In this document: one piece after another, positions 1-11,135 of the stretch
Layout: each line of letters opens with the position of its first letter
Numbering within the stretch: position 1 is the first letter of the stretch
Source of the DNA: Strobilurus pachycystidiatus
Lineage: Eukaryota; Basidiomycota; Agaricomycetes; Agaricales; Physalacriaceae
Direction: 5' to 3'
Assembly (NCBI GenBank): GCA_019915135.1
Contig: JAHLMK010000006.1
Span: forward strand, 496,001-560,000
DNA: 64,000 nucleotides
Position numbers and translations under genes: made by a program
Notes under the pieces: model-generated
What the model saw: only the letters and a program-made list of their open reading frames with translations
Database searches by the model: none
Told to the model about the DNA's origin: nothing

Positions 1-2570
1 TTAGCCGAGCTGTCCCCATCCCTCAGAATACTGGTGAGGCTTATCCTGAATTGCGATCTTTACGCTCAAGATGGATCCAGATCATCGAATCAGGTCCGCA
101 CATCGAGAATCTCGACGCCCACGTGCAACCAGCTCGGTTCTTGGCGAATCTTGCAACATCCAAAACGACGTTCCATTACTATGCGTCTCAGCCCAGTGAA
201 GCAGTTGCCGGTCGTAGTATCATCGTACCCGCTGGGAAGTGTCTCGGGGGTGGATCTGCGGTGAATTGTTCGTACTCGCCCCTTCGCCATTGAGGGAGGG
301 ATATGTTGACTCTGTTCTGCAGTCATGATGTACACACGCGCTTCTGCATCGGATTACGATGACTGGGAGAAGCTCGGCAATCCAGGTTGGGGTTTCAACG
401 ACCTCTTGCCGCTTGCGCGTAAGGTTCGATGGTGCTTCCGGTCAATATACCAGTTCATCTACTGACCATGTTCTCATCCTCAGTTGGAGTCGTACGAGCC
501 ATTTGGTGACGAAGACATGTCGACTCACGGTCTCTCTGGACCTATCCATGTCTCGCCTGGTGGCCACAAGACCGACGTTGGAGAGGACTTTCTCGAGATG
601 GCCGCCAAGTATGACAAGACTCGCACGTTCGCTAAGGATATCAACGATTTCCGGACCTGCGATTCGTATGGGGTGAGTCTTTGATTGCGCCTCGAAATCG
701 GCTTAAGCCTAAGATTTGAATCTCCAGCGTTGGGCAAAGTGAGGAGCAACATCACAACGATGTATCCTCTGTTGATCCTTCTTTCCAGATACATCGGACA
801 CGGTAATGGCAAACGATCAGACGCAGGTCATCAATACATTTACAACCGGGACAAGGCGGAGAACATGACTATCTTGACGGGTAAGCGAGTCAAGCGTGTC
901 TTGTTCTCCGGGGATGTCGCATGCGGGGTCGAGTGTGTCAATGAGGGCTCTGTGTCGGAGATAACGACCTCCGAGTCGACCTCATTGGAAATCTTCAACG
1001 CTTCGCGCCTGGTAGTTCTGTCAGCCGGGTCCTTCGGATCTCCTGCTATTCTTGAAAGGTATGAGAGGCTATTTCTGGTCCGCAGAGATCGATAACCGAG
1101 TCTTATTGTATAGGTCCGGCATCGGTGCAAAGGCGATACTGGGCAAGTGCGAGACCCCCCAGCTTGTTGACCTGCCTGGGGTTGGCGAGAACTATAATGG
1201 TGAGAAAGTCTTCCTCCGTTAAGCAGTTCAAGTTATTGATGGCCTGGTAACGCAGATCACAATCTTTACACCCCTGCTTTCTATGTGGACGAAAGTACGG
1301 ACTCGATGAACGACCTTTTTCAAAACACCGATCTGGATGCTGTTGCCAGTGAGTCTGGAATGACCTTCTTCCTTTCGCAAGCTAACTGGAAACTCCGCAA
1401 CAGAACACGTCTCCCTCTGGAAAGAGGGTGGGAGAGGCCTCATGGCGCACAAGTTCGTCTCCTTTTTCTGGAGTGTGTAATCGTCCTGGGACTGATACAA
1501 ACCACAAGTGGCATTGACGCTGGCATAAAGATCCGGCCAACCGCAGAGGAAGTCAAGAGTCTTGGGCCAAAATTCCAGGATGTTTGGAAGGCGTTCTACG
1601 AGCCTTCACCTGATAAGCCGCTTCATTGGATTGGGCCTTGCGCTGGGTGAGGTTCGGGCTTGATGAATGAGGGCGTGGCTGAACGACCATTCAGATACAT
1701 CGGGGGGAATCTGCCTTCTCGGAAAGCAATTGTTCTCATCTATTATGCGGTACGCATACGCGACAGCGTTCACTCCGTTAGCTGATACTGAAATCTTTCA
1801 AGGAATACCTCGAATCTCGTGGCCGAGTGCATATCTCGTCGAACGACCCACATGCCCCTCCGGACTTTGATTGTGCCTTCCTCACCCAGTGGGTCGTCAC
1901 ATCTCTATACCCGCACCGGCGCACTTACAATTATGCTCGACAGCGAATTTGACGTCCTCGCAGCGCGATACGCGTACAAGCGCTCTAGAGAGTATGCCCG
2001 CAGGATGGCCTGCTACCGCGGCGATCACGCCCTCGACCAGCCTCAATTTTCGCCAAATAGTCCGGCAGCTACTGTGGAGTTTGCGTCGCCAGTGGACGCG
2101 AACGCGCCGGATATAGTGTATTCGGTGGAGGACGATAGAGCCATCGATGACTGGCATCGGAAGACTGGTACGTCCAGAGTTAGAATTCGTCGAGGTCAAA
2201 TGCTGATTGAATTGCAGTTGGGACGACTTGGCATTCAGTGAGGGAACATCATCCAATCTCATGAGCTTTCATCTCATATGGCTTTGATAGTTGGGGACAT
2301 GTGCGATGAGGCCTCGAGCAGATGCAGGTGTGGTGGATGCGCGTTTGAACGTGTATGGTGTTCAGAATCTGAAGATTGCCGGTACGCGCATACTGTTCTA
2401 TCATCTTGGAGAGTACAAGTAGGGGCTGACATGAGATTGTAGATCTCAGTATCGCCCCACTGAACGTGTCGGCCAACACGTATCATACCACGCTACTGAT
2501 TGGTGAAAAGGCGGCAATCCTTATAGCTCAGGATTTGGGTCTTGGGATAGGGAAGGCGGGATTGTACTAG
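1..2570 (+). CDS. GMC oxidoreductase, alcohol-oxidase type (5' end outside window)
   Basis: FAD-dependent oxidase of the glucose-methanol-choline family, expected to oxidise small or aryl alcohols to aldehydes with release of H2O2. The window starts inside the gene, so the N-terminal dinucleotide-binding GxGxxG is missing. Visible are the first family signature (GKCLGGGSAVN, about 235-270), the second signature (VLSAGSFGSPAIL, about 1015-1057), and the C-terminal active-site stretch VGTTWHSLGTCAM joined across an intron at 2239-2290. The catalytic His lies in TWHS; the second active-site segment is SANTYHTTLLIGEKAA near 2470-2515. Other introns fit near 1892-1942 and 1640-1695. The reading ends at TAG 2568-2570. 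The segment around ARRMACYRGD and the long insert before it point to alcohol (methanol) oxidases rather than glucose oxidases or aryl-alcohol oxidases. Splicing restores the frame everywhere I checked, so the gene looks intact. Confidence 0.85.
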
Positions 2571-3531
2571 AAGACTTCTTGATAAAGTGGTCGATCTCGA
2601 CGAAGGATGGAATGCTGAACGGCGTGGACTTCTCCTAGACCTGCAGCAGGTTATTTCCAAACAAGAAAGGCTACGTCTTCCGCGAAGATGATAACACGAA
2701 TGATATTCACAACCATCTCATTCTGAGCCATGAGACGTCACACCACTTGGCACTTGGCTTAGAAGCTCTCGAGTTTGTTCCCCTTTCAAGGCGACTCGTG
2801 CCCATTCATTTGGATAGCGGGGCTTGGCTCGCGATTGTCAAGGATCAGGTTGAAACTTATTTGATGGACATTGTGAAGAATCGAAGTCACTGTCCTCGCT
2901 CAACGGGAAGTCTGGCATGGCAGGTGGAGGTAGAGGAGGGATGATACCAACAAATGGGTGACCTCGGGCTTCGCGGCGTGACGCTCTTCTGTTGTGCGTT
3001 CAATTGCGGTCGGGTTCCCTATTGGGGCATAGCAGCTCAAGAGATGTCAGCCTTCACGGTGTGATATCTTCGCTCTGCATTCATTAGCGTTCCAGTATCC
3101 TCTCGGAGACTAGCTATGAGCGAAGAAACAAGCGGCAAGGATTGACAGGTGTCCATTAGACAGCCAACGGGAAGAAGTAGCCCACGTTTCGAAGAGGTGA
3201 ATTATCTCATATCTCATATAATTAGCTGATAGCATCGCTCTTCTCTGTCTCTCACCGTTCTCGTTCGCGGTCAACTGATGATAGAACATTAGGGAAATGA
3301 TGTTTTTTCGTAAGTGTATGTGGGTTTTCAGCTCCCGGTGCTGATGATCTGTCGACTAATCATGGGGAGACCATATGCCTGCGATGATTACCGCCAGGAC
3401 AAGTTCATTTGCCAGGTACGGGGATCTTATCATGAACGGTCCTCTTCACGGATCCTTCTCTTACAGGTCCCCGTCTCTGTCCGACAATCTTACAGGCCCT
3501 GTGGCGCCGTTCCTTATCCACTTACCAGAGG
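2571..3531. other. Intergenic, no supported gene
   Basis: A 65-codon open frame at 2747-2944 has no recognisable domain and no convincing start or splice context. Nothing else is seen. Confidence 0.4.
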
Positions 3532-3538
3532 TATAAAA
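3532..3538 (+). promoter_or_regulatory. TATA box of the small secreted peptide gene
   Basis: TATAAAA lies 55 bp upstream of the ATG at 3593, the usual fungal TATA-to-start distance when the 5' leader is short. Confidence 0.5.
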
Positions 3539-3592
3539 GAGACTACTTCACACCGAGTGCCCTCAGAATTGCAGCAGCACTCGACAATCAAG

Positions 3593-3715
3593 ATGTACTT
3601 CACCCTCACCAAAGCCATCTTTGCTATTCTGGCTGTCTGTGTCATCTTGACCGACGCGGCGCCTACTCCTAAGGACGGCAAGTGCTCACCGTGTCGATCC
3701 TATGAGTTGAACTAG
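3593..3715 (+). CDS. Small secreted peptide (40 aa)
   Basis: The ORF from ATG 3593 encodes 40 residues. Residues 1-22 form a clear signal peptide (basic residue, hydrophobic core AIFAILAVCVIL, then ALA-like cleavage site before APTPKDG). Only 18 residues would remain after cleavage, with two cysteines in CSPC. A perfect TATA box 55 bp upstream supports transcription. There is no C-terminal CaaX box, so it is not a mating pheromone precursor of the usual type. The printed reading assumes no intron; a splice donor at the GTGCTC after GGCAA is possible and would extend the protein. Family unknown; inferred to be a secreted signal or effector-like peptide. Confidence 0.45.
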   Translation: MYFTLTKAIFAILAVCVILTDAAPTPKDGKCSPCRSYELN

Positions 3716-5083
3716 AAGAAGCCTTTGTCTTAGATGCGGATTTCTGTCCCTTTGGCCGCGACACTGAGGGAAGGGCGATCGCCTGCCCTTGAAGCTTCTC
3801 ACATATGAATATGGTCGGTGATGTGTCTTTTAGCTGCACACTTTTTAGTCACTTACGCTCATCATGTCAGAATACGGCGTGTTGTATTACTTGAAGGATG
3901 TGGTGTATATTCTTCGATGATGAAAAAATATGAATTTCTTATCCCGGTTATACTGAAGAACAAATAGAGCGAGTCAAAACGCGCGTCGGTCCTTTCATTG
4001 CGTCAAGAGACTTCACGATCGCGAAATCCGCGAGTCATTTGTTTTGAGCGACAGTTTTGCCTAATTTCGTCTGTCACTCCTAGGTCCTGCGCACAACATT
4101 CATGAGTCCGATGATGCTATGATGCGTTCTAGTATGAATTATAGATAGAGTGGATGCTTTCTTGTAGAGTCGGGACCCACGCAGCCCGATGAGCAGAAAG
4201 CGCTAGTAGACAAGGCTCAAACAGTAAGTACACACATGAGGAGAGAGATATAACCACGGCTATCAAACTTAAGATGCGTGGGTGTTTCCGCGGATCTCTA
4301 GCTCACTGGGCACTGGGAGGCATTGTGATGCAGACAAAGAAAGGCTGAGACCCGGGCGTCCAGATGCTGAAACGTTCCATTCAAGTTCCTTCTCCGAGCG
4401 CTCTAATTTATCATTTGGAAGTCCTGATTGTCGTCACTGTTCGTTCCTTGCCCTCTGTGAGGCACATCTGGCTCAGATACGCATCTGAGAGCAAACACCA
4501 ATGCAGGAACAGGTTTTGGCGATGTTCAGTGCTGAGAATTCCGTCAACTTGAACTGACTCAACTCTAGTAGTATCGATGCCGATCGTGACAACCTCGTCC
4601 GCCGTCAGGCCGCAATTTGCCATTCTACCATTACCTGCAGGAGTGTGCGCGTGTTGGTCTTGTTCTTCGCTTACGAGAAAACACTGCCGTCCCCATGTGG
4701 GCGCCGGGTCTTATGGAGAAGAACGCGAGTGGAACGAAGTGGGCATGGAAGGAGCAGACGACGGAGAAGCTAGAGGCAAAGGGGATCACTATCTTACGCG
4801 CATTCGGGCCAGTTCTCAACAAATAAGCCTTCTTTCTCTCTGCATTTCAAGCTTGGCTCGATCCGGATGCTCAAAGCTAGCGATATAATTTCTATTCTGC
4901 GTGTATATCAGAGCATGCTCGCTGAGGCGTTCAGCGATGATAGACTTCACAGTATGATCAATGGGCGGCTCAAAACTCATCGGACGATGAAAGTAAAAGG
5001 TCGTATACTGGATTTCTGGGCCATGCTGGCGGCACCGATAAGAATCGAGAAACCCCTTGCATTCTCAATGCAACAGGTCAATT
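3716..5083. other. Mostly non-coding; one exon-like ORF at 4617-4826 (+)
   Basis: No gene model could be built. The plus-strand frame ending at TAA 4824-4826 (residues such as VPMWAPGLMEKNASG) has natural-looking composition and could be the last exon of an unrecognised gene or a relic. I could not connect it to upstream exons. Confidence 0.25.
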
Positions 5084-6367
5084 CTATTCAATCAACCGTC
5101 TAACCTCGATCCGCCTCACTAGCACATTGCCATGCCACAACCGCACTTCGCCCTTTTCCAGATCCACATTCTCTTCCCGTGCCAAGTTCGTCCTGATGAT
5201 TGAACGTGCAATGGCTATCGTGGAATCGAAGTATTCTGGGTTGTCAACGCTCTTTGTTTGAGCCAGCTGGATGGTGTGCAGATGCCTAAGCTGACGTAGA
5301 CGGGGCAGAACAGCTTGCGCAACGATAGTATCCTGCACATTGACGCGTGGCGTAATGCGTATCTCGGAAAATCGTTCAACGAGCACTATGGGCGGTCGTC
5401 AAATGGGTACACTAGAACATGGTCAACGCACCCTCTGTGAGCCGATCCGCTGGACAGGTGCAGGCGATTTGCACCGAGTGGATTGTGCGAGGAAGTCCGT
5501 CCATTTGTAGCGCTCCCCAAGAATCGGGTCCACTAAGTCCTATGTTGTGCACATTCGGGAATATCCTGCCAATAGTGATAGAGCGGGTGAGTGTCGCAGG
5601 AAGAGTTAGCATGGTGACCCCGGGGAGAGAGACATTGGCGAAGGCGGATCTCAAGGCAGAAGTTGGACACCTCCCAACGTGCTTGGAATATCTGATCCAG
5701 GTATCAGGAAAGGATAGTATCTGGAGTGTATGCAGATTGGGGAGGCACTTGAGGCAGCGGACGAATTCCTTGTAGACGGACAATGCGGAGAATGATGACA
5801 TCGCCACATTGAGAATTCTGAGTACCAACCTTCAGATTTGGAGCAAGCCATAAGAGTAAGCCAATCAACTCACCGCACACGCTCAGCGAAATGAGGCGCT
5901 CGAATCGTTACAACCTCTGCCTGATAAACCAGCTCCGTTGCTATCGCCTCGGCCCTGTCGCGTTGGCTCATACGCTGACCGGATCCTTTCAGCAAGCATG
6001 CGTCCATAGTCTCCCACAAACGCTGGTGGAAGACGTGGCGCAAATCGCTGCAGGTGTGCGATAACGCATAGATGGCGTCAAATCTGTCACGATAGGAGGC
6101 TGGGAGAAGCGAATCGGACGGGAAGTACTCCAGACATGGGACCGGCACGGAGGAAAACCAAGATAGAATCTCCATGTGTATTTCGAAGGGTAGGGTTAGA
6201 AGGCCCTTTGAGTTCGCGTTTACGGGAACACTAGCAATAACTGTGGCTTCGCCTGCATCCGAGTCAACGTCATGCAAACGCTTTTTCTTATTGCGGAGGT
6301 TGTCGGACGGGGCGGCCTTCCTTGAGCTGGCCGACTTCTTTCGCGTAGAGGGATTTCTCGGTGGCAT
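5084..6367 (-). CDS. F-box-like protein, paralogue 1
   Basis: Three exons (6367-5874, 5829-5432, 5385-5084) separated by introns of 44 and 46 bp join in frame to give 397 aa. The start at 6367 (MPPRN) is chosen over an upstream in-frame Met because it matches the start of the paralogue at 26758. After a basic, Ser/Lys-rich N-terminus there is an F-box-like motif (LPFEIHMEIL, about residue 60), then a conserved DRFDAIYALSHTC helix and a leucine-rich C-terminal half (LPNLHTLQIL). F-box proteins recruit substrates to SCF ubiquitin ligases; here this is inferred only from the motif. The second intron has a GTGCGT donor and removes two stops that otherwise break the frame. It closely resembles the plus-strand gene at 26758-28038. 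Confidence 0.75.
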
Positions 6368-6776
6368 CCGGAAAACCAACATTGGTGGCACTGGTCTGGA
6401 GTAAGAATGCGGGCACGTGGCTACACGACCCTGATATCTTCTTTCAATTTGTTCCTTTATCATTTATGTCACCCGCAAGAGCCTGCAAGGTTCAATGAAT
6501 GTCTACGTTAGGTCTACTACCTGCGAACATTTCATGGATATCCTTGTATCAGTCCAATGTTTACGACACCAAAGACGTCGTAAGTCCTCCGAATAGCTGC
6601 GCCTCGATTGCTTCGACCAGTCATGCCACCAGGTACTGGCGTTACTTTTCTCCCCACTCTCCTCGGCGTCCAGCCGCACGTCCATCATCATGACACCGTC
6701 GCTGTCTTCTCCTGTGTGTATGTTCAGATTGTCGCCAAATCAAATCGTCGAGACAGCCCCGCTCATCGACCCCGAC

Positions 6777-7573
6777 TCAGGTCAGAGTGGCGGACTGGGA
6801 CCTGTAGATGATGGCTTCGAGTGATTGCTTGGATCGCGGAATGATGATGGTTAGCGTCGGAAGAATGGCCTGCACAAAAACTGTTAGGATTCAATGTTGC
6901 TTGAATGACATAGGCCCGGGGATGCTCACGGCGATGTATGGACTGTACGCTGCAACAATCAAGCCTGCAAACTGTTCGTTTGGAGAGCTGACGAGGACAG
7001 TCCCGACGGCCATTATCAGCTAATGGACAGCGAAGTGAGTGAAACTCAAGCAGACCGTAAGGTGTGCTTACCTGTGCTACAACAAGCAGTATCACAGTCT
7101 CTACGAGTACAATAAGGACCGTCATTACCTCTGAATGTACGGACAAGACTTGGCTCATCAACTTGAAGTTGTAGTGCCGCCTGTCCTGTTGGTGTGACTC
7201 GTGAAACTCAAAAGACCATCGAAATCTGGGAGCACACATACCAAGCTTACAAGGCAATGTATGCTGTGGCAAAGACATTTGTCGCAAGTGATACGTAGGA
7301 GGTTGGCAGTTGCTTCCACTTTATCGGCGACAGGCCACTCAACGTCGATGCAGTCAAGATGGCGACGTAAAGCGCACTGCTTGCTATTCAAGGAACTGAA
7401 ATCTCATGAGAGCTTGATATGATCGAACACGTCCGTGAAATCACTGACCGGTGTTGACGTTGACCAGCATCATGAATCCCAAAGCAACATGTAAGAGCCC
7501 ATGCACGCCAAATCACAATGAGATTGGAGACCATCCACTGGAGAAGTTCACTGGAGAAGTACTTGGTGAACAA
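6777..7573 (-). pseudogene. Decayed multi-pass membrane protein, paralogue of the 60927-62370 gene
   Basis: Minus-strand fragments match the intact membrane protein at 60927-62370: a helix ending NLIVIWRAW (paralogue: MVVWRACVLY), a helix ending NVFATAYIAL (paralogue NVLGTMFIAY), VLIVLVETVILLVVAQ (paralogue ILLVLVETGAIFAVIQ), and the tail QAILPTLTIII (paralogue QAILPTATVII), ending at the stop at 6777-6779. Two lesions are visible: a TAA replaces the Lys codon in the ..AYKAW.. equivalent (about 7250), and the segment after WRAWAL continues only in another frame. The first three transmembrane segments could not be found upstream. I infer a pseudogene; alternative splicing or base errors are less likely explanations for all three defects. 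Confidence 0.55.
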
Positions 7574-9103
7574 ATCGGAAGATGTCTAAGTTTACCGCCT
7601 GAGACCAAGGGAGCACTGCTCCGTTTGTCAGTTGCCACTGACGGGCATCTTAAGTCAGCTTGACTGGACGAGAAAGAGCATCAAGAGACTTGAGACAATA
7701 GAACACCCAACTACCGAAAAGACGCGTGAGCACAGGCGATGCGAATTGCATGATGAAGTTTATAGAAGAAAGGCGAAATCGGCAACTGCCGAAGGCGGAT
7801 CGGGACGACGAAGCCGAATTTGGGCAGACGTCGTCGCGTGTCCCCGCTCTTCCACTACATACGACTTACGATGCAACACAAATTTGCCATCCCGAAGCCA
7901 ACCAAGCCGCAGCTTCAGAACCAGTGGCACCTCGTGCTCAGCGCGTCCTCTGTAGACTCATAGTCTTCTTCTCCTCTTCTAGGCGGCAAGACAACGACAA
8001 CGGCGACGAGCTATGGATCTCCAAAAAAGATTCTCGAGAAGCCTCAGTTCGAGGGGAATGACGTCCAAGTGTCGCCTCCGCGCAAACTAGATGGCCAGTC
8101 GTACATTCTACAAACAGTGGTCGCAGTACGTGCTGCTTCGCAATGAGTACGGCCGTCATCATTTTAAACCTTCGTGCAGAGCCATCTATACCCGGAGAGC
8201 AGAACAAAGCACATCTCCTACTCGTTGGTCGCCTCTCTCAGCCGTCGTGTATGCCACCCAGCTCTGTCGTCTCGCGCTTGTTCGGGATCCAGAGATGTCT
8301 CACATCAGGAACCAATACGCAGAGCTTCTGGACACGCCGGAGTGCAAGAACTCAGGCTCCCGACGCACATGTACGGGCACATTGCGCGCACGGAATGTAC
8401 TTGGGCGCTAGTCTTCCCTAGGCAGAATCGGGGCGCGGATGCTCGGAATAGCCTGAGATTGTCGCGGACGCTGGGATTGGGTAAAGCAAGCTGTACGCGC
8501 AGACAGGTCAGCTCACGACCAACCATCTCCATTGACGTCGTGCTCAACCCTTTCTCTACAGACTTTCACCGGCCAGCCAATACGCCAATGCCCAAGTTGG
8601 TGAAGGCTAGTACCGTGCAGGAGCGAACTCTCTCTCTCGACGTTTTCCACCGCCTCCTCTTTGCGTACCTCTCCATCTCCTCCCTCCTATGTGTTTCCCG
8701 GTCGCCCTTTTGTTTATCATGGACGACTTTGTTGAGAAGGACTTCACCCGTACTCAACGCGGCATGTCTTCCAGGAAATCTCGTCCTTCATATCGTCGTA
8801 GACTTCCATACTTTCTTTCGTGGTGCGCGTATGCCAGCGATTGCAAGCGGCTTTCGGGTATCCCTGGCTTGCATTGGGATACGGACCGTTCTTGCTTTCT
8901 CGTCGATGATTGCAATTACACCGCACTTTGCCTCGTGTATGTGACACACGGCATCCAGTGGATTATCCTTCAGTCCTTGACTCTATCGGCGAGCTTGCGA
9001 TAAGCCTTTGTTAAGGGATCGTTATGGCCTCCTATTTTCCGCGCCGTTTAATGCACTTTATACCCTACCCATTTCGCATCGATTCCACCAGGAAAGCTTC
9101 AAG
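7574..9103. other. No supported gene; several unassigned open frames
   Basis: Open frames such as 7726-8061 (+) and 8174-8944 (+, 256 codons, Ser/Arg-rich) show no domain, no consistent splice structure and unnatural composition. A coding relic cannot be excluded in 7740-8100. Confidence 0.35.
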
Positions 9104-9161
9104 ATGGGACCCGCGATGTCTCTGAATGACAGGATAGCCCTCATCAGTGGGGCGGGGACAG
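9104..9161 (+). pseudogene. Orphan first exon of a classical short-chain dehydrogenase
   Basis: From ATG 9104 the reading runs into SLNDRIALISGAGTG, the N-terminal beta strand and start of the TGxxxGxG cofactor-binding loop of classical SDRs, followed at once by a GT splice donor (GTGTGT at 9162). No following exon with the rest of a Rossmann fold is present before the next gene at 9404. It is best read as a gene fragment left by a rearrangement. Confidence 0.45.
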
Positions 9162-9403
9162 GTGTGTTAGTACTTCTATGTTATTGTCCCGACCAGGTCC
9201 CGACACCCTCTAACTGCATTTTTTTCGGTTCACAGTCCCTGCATTGATTATCGACACAAAGGAGCAGAAAACTCACGATCGACAACGTGTTTCCGCTGTA
9301 CATAACGCCCGTTCAGGATCTGCAGCTAACAGGACAGCCTGATTCCGGCCTGCCACTTTCCGTCTTATAAGCAAGACGTGCACCAAGGGCCTCCCGTCTC
9401 AAG

Positions 9404-10823
9404 ATGTCGATGCGGAGCAATTTGCGTTCTCCCGCTCAAATGACCGAGACTGTGCGCACCATGAACGCCATGCTGGATCGTCTGGCGCCCTTGGGATTCT
9501 TCGATGCCGTGCGGCAGGTACACGACGCGACCAACACTGTGTCGCGCTCCGGCAAGGTCGTCTTCCTCACCGGTACCACTGGCTTCCTCGGTTCGGGCAT
9601 TCTTGCACGGCTGGCCGCAGATGACAGTGTCCAGAAGATCTATGCAGTCAATCGAGCGTCGAAGAAGGGGGAGCGTCTGCTTGATAGGCAGAGGCGCACT
9701 TTGGACACCTATGGATACGATGGGCGTATCTTGGAGTCATCGAAGGTTCTACTTGTCGAAGCGGCTATCACGGGGGATGGGTTGGGGATCGAAGAGTCCT
9801 TGGATCGAGAGGTGAGTTTACATTATCTAACAGTATCGTATATGTGCTCATGGCCTCAGATCAGGCAAAGCGTCACGCATATCATCCACAACGCTTGGCG
9901 TGTTCACATCTCCGCGCCTCTTGCTGCGTTCGAGGGGAACTTGGTCGGGTTGAGAACTTTGATCACTATGGCGTTGGAGTCACCTTTCATCTTTATTTCT
10001 TCTGAACATGCCGTTCGCCGTGCGTCTTCTCCATCGCATGCTCGATTTAGTGGCTGACTTCGACCAACTATGACTGTAGACTTCGCTAATGGCCCTGTTC
10101 CTGAGATGTTGATAGAGGATGGTTCTTGTGCGGCGGGTCAAGGCTACGCCAAAAGTAAATGGGTCGCGGAGCAGATACTTCTTGGGCATCCAGGGAGTCC
10201 TCCGTCCGGCCAATAATCGCTCGAGTTCCATCAGTAACGGGAGCTGCAAGCGGCGCCTGGAGTACCACCGACTGGATTCCCGCAATTCTACGGTCTGGCC
10301 TGGAGATGGGATGCTTGCCTTTGTATCACGGAGTACGTGCCCTACCTACAAGAGGCCATTGTCAATCATCTAATGCGATCAGTCTGCCAGGTGGATCACT
10401 TTGGAGATGGCCAGCCGCGCGGTCGTCGATCTCACAAGTGTCGAGCCGGAGTCACCAATGCAGGTCGCCCACTTGATCCATCCAAAGCCTCGCCCAGCGA
10501 GAGTCTTCTTTGAGATGTTCTCGGAGGAGCTTGGCTTCCCCTTGGTGTCGTATAAAGACTGGGTGAAGCTGTTGCTCGAGAAGCAGGGCACTGCTGACAG
10601 GAAGAGGTTCCCCGCTCTGCACCTACTGGCATTTCTGATAGAGGACTCTACACATGACGTCTACGGGAGATTGATGATGGAAGACAAAGAGGCAAAGCGT
10701 CTTTTTAACACTCTGGGAGAGGTGAGCGTGAAGGAGTTGGGACGGGAAGACGTACGATCATGGCTTCATTATTGGAGAAACGTTGGGTTTCTCTCGGATA
10801 CTAGACGAGTTTCGCGACTTTGA
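9404..10823 (+). CDS. Stand-alone thioester-reductase-type extended SDR (one frameshift)
   Basis: NAD(P)H-dependent reductase domain of the kind found at the C-terminus of alpha-aminoadipate reductase and NRPS-like adenylate-forming reductases, which releases thioester-bound acids as aldehydes. The N-terminal cofactor loop is TGTTGFLGSGIL (about residues 56-67) and the catalytic pair is YAKSK (Y-x3-K). Introns 9812-9859, 10020-10079 and 10333-10382 join in frame. The adenylation and carrier domains normally preceding this fold are absent: the ATG at 9404 follows non-coding sequence. Between the YAKSK helix and the next strand (about 10185-10195) the frame shifts by one base; the upstream frame then meets a TAA near 10213. 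Either the gene is inactivated or one base is missing from the assembly. Everything downstream, to the stop at 10823, stays open in the expected frame. Confidence 0.7.
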
Positions 10824-10984
10824 AATACCTCGATCCCCCAATCCAATTACGGCTTGCCTCTTGCTCTCATCCCTAACGATTACCATCGCGTTCATTATGG
10901 TTGTCGCATATTTGACTGCCTGTCCATGTTTTCTTTTCTATCTCCTCGCCATTACCGGACTGTTGACATTTGCTTTGAGCAGTT

Positions 10985-11135
10985 TTCGAGATGGGGTCAT
11001 CCACTGGCAGCAGACGAGATCATTGTCAAAGCTTTCAATTTCCCTCGGGCTCTGATCTCCACTGTCACTTACCATATAGTATATACTGACGGGTACCACA
11101 GGTGATTTGTCCAGCTGCTGTTCCCTCCAACCACC
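10985..11135 (+). repeat. Duplicated promoter segment, copy 1 (copy 2 at 12556-12708)
   Basis: About 150 bp immediately upstream of the two S8-like genes are nearly the same, including the shared string ATCCACTGGCAGCAGAC, a TATATACTGACGGGTACCAC element about 45 bp before each ATG, and CCACCATGTCAA at the start. TATATACT lies at 11080-11087 and 12651-12658. The duplication therefore carried the promoter and both copies are probably transcribed alike. Confidence 0.75.

Noticed and set aside
8174..8944. 256-codon plus-strand open frame
   Set aside because: Long but Ser/Arg/Leu-rich without domain structure, overlapping equally plausible frames; nothing supports it as a gene.
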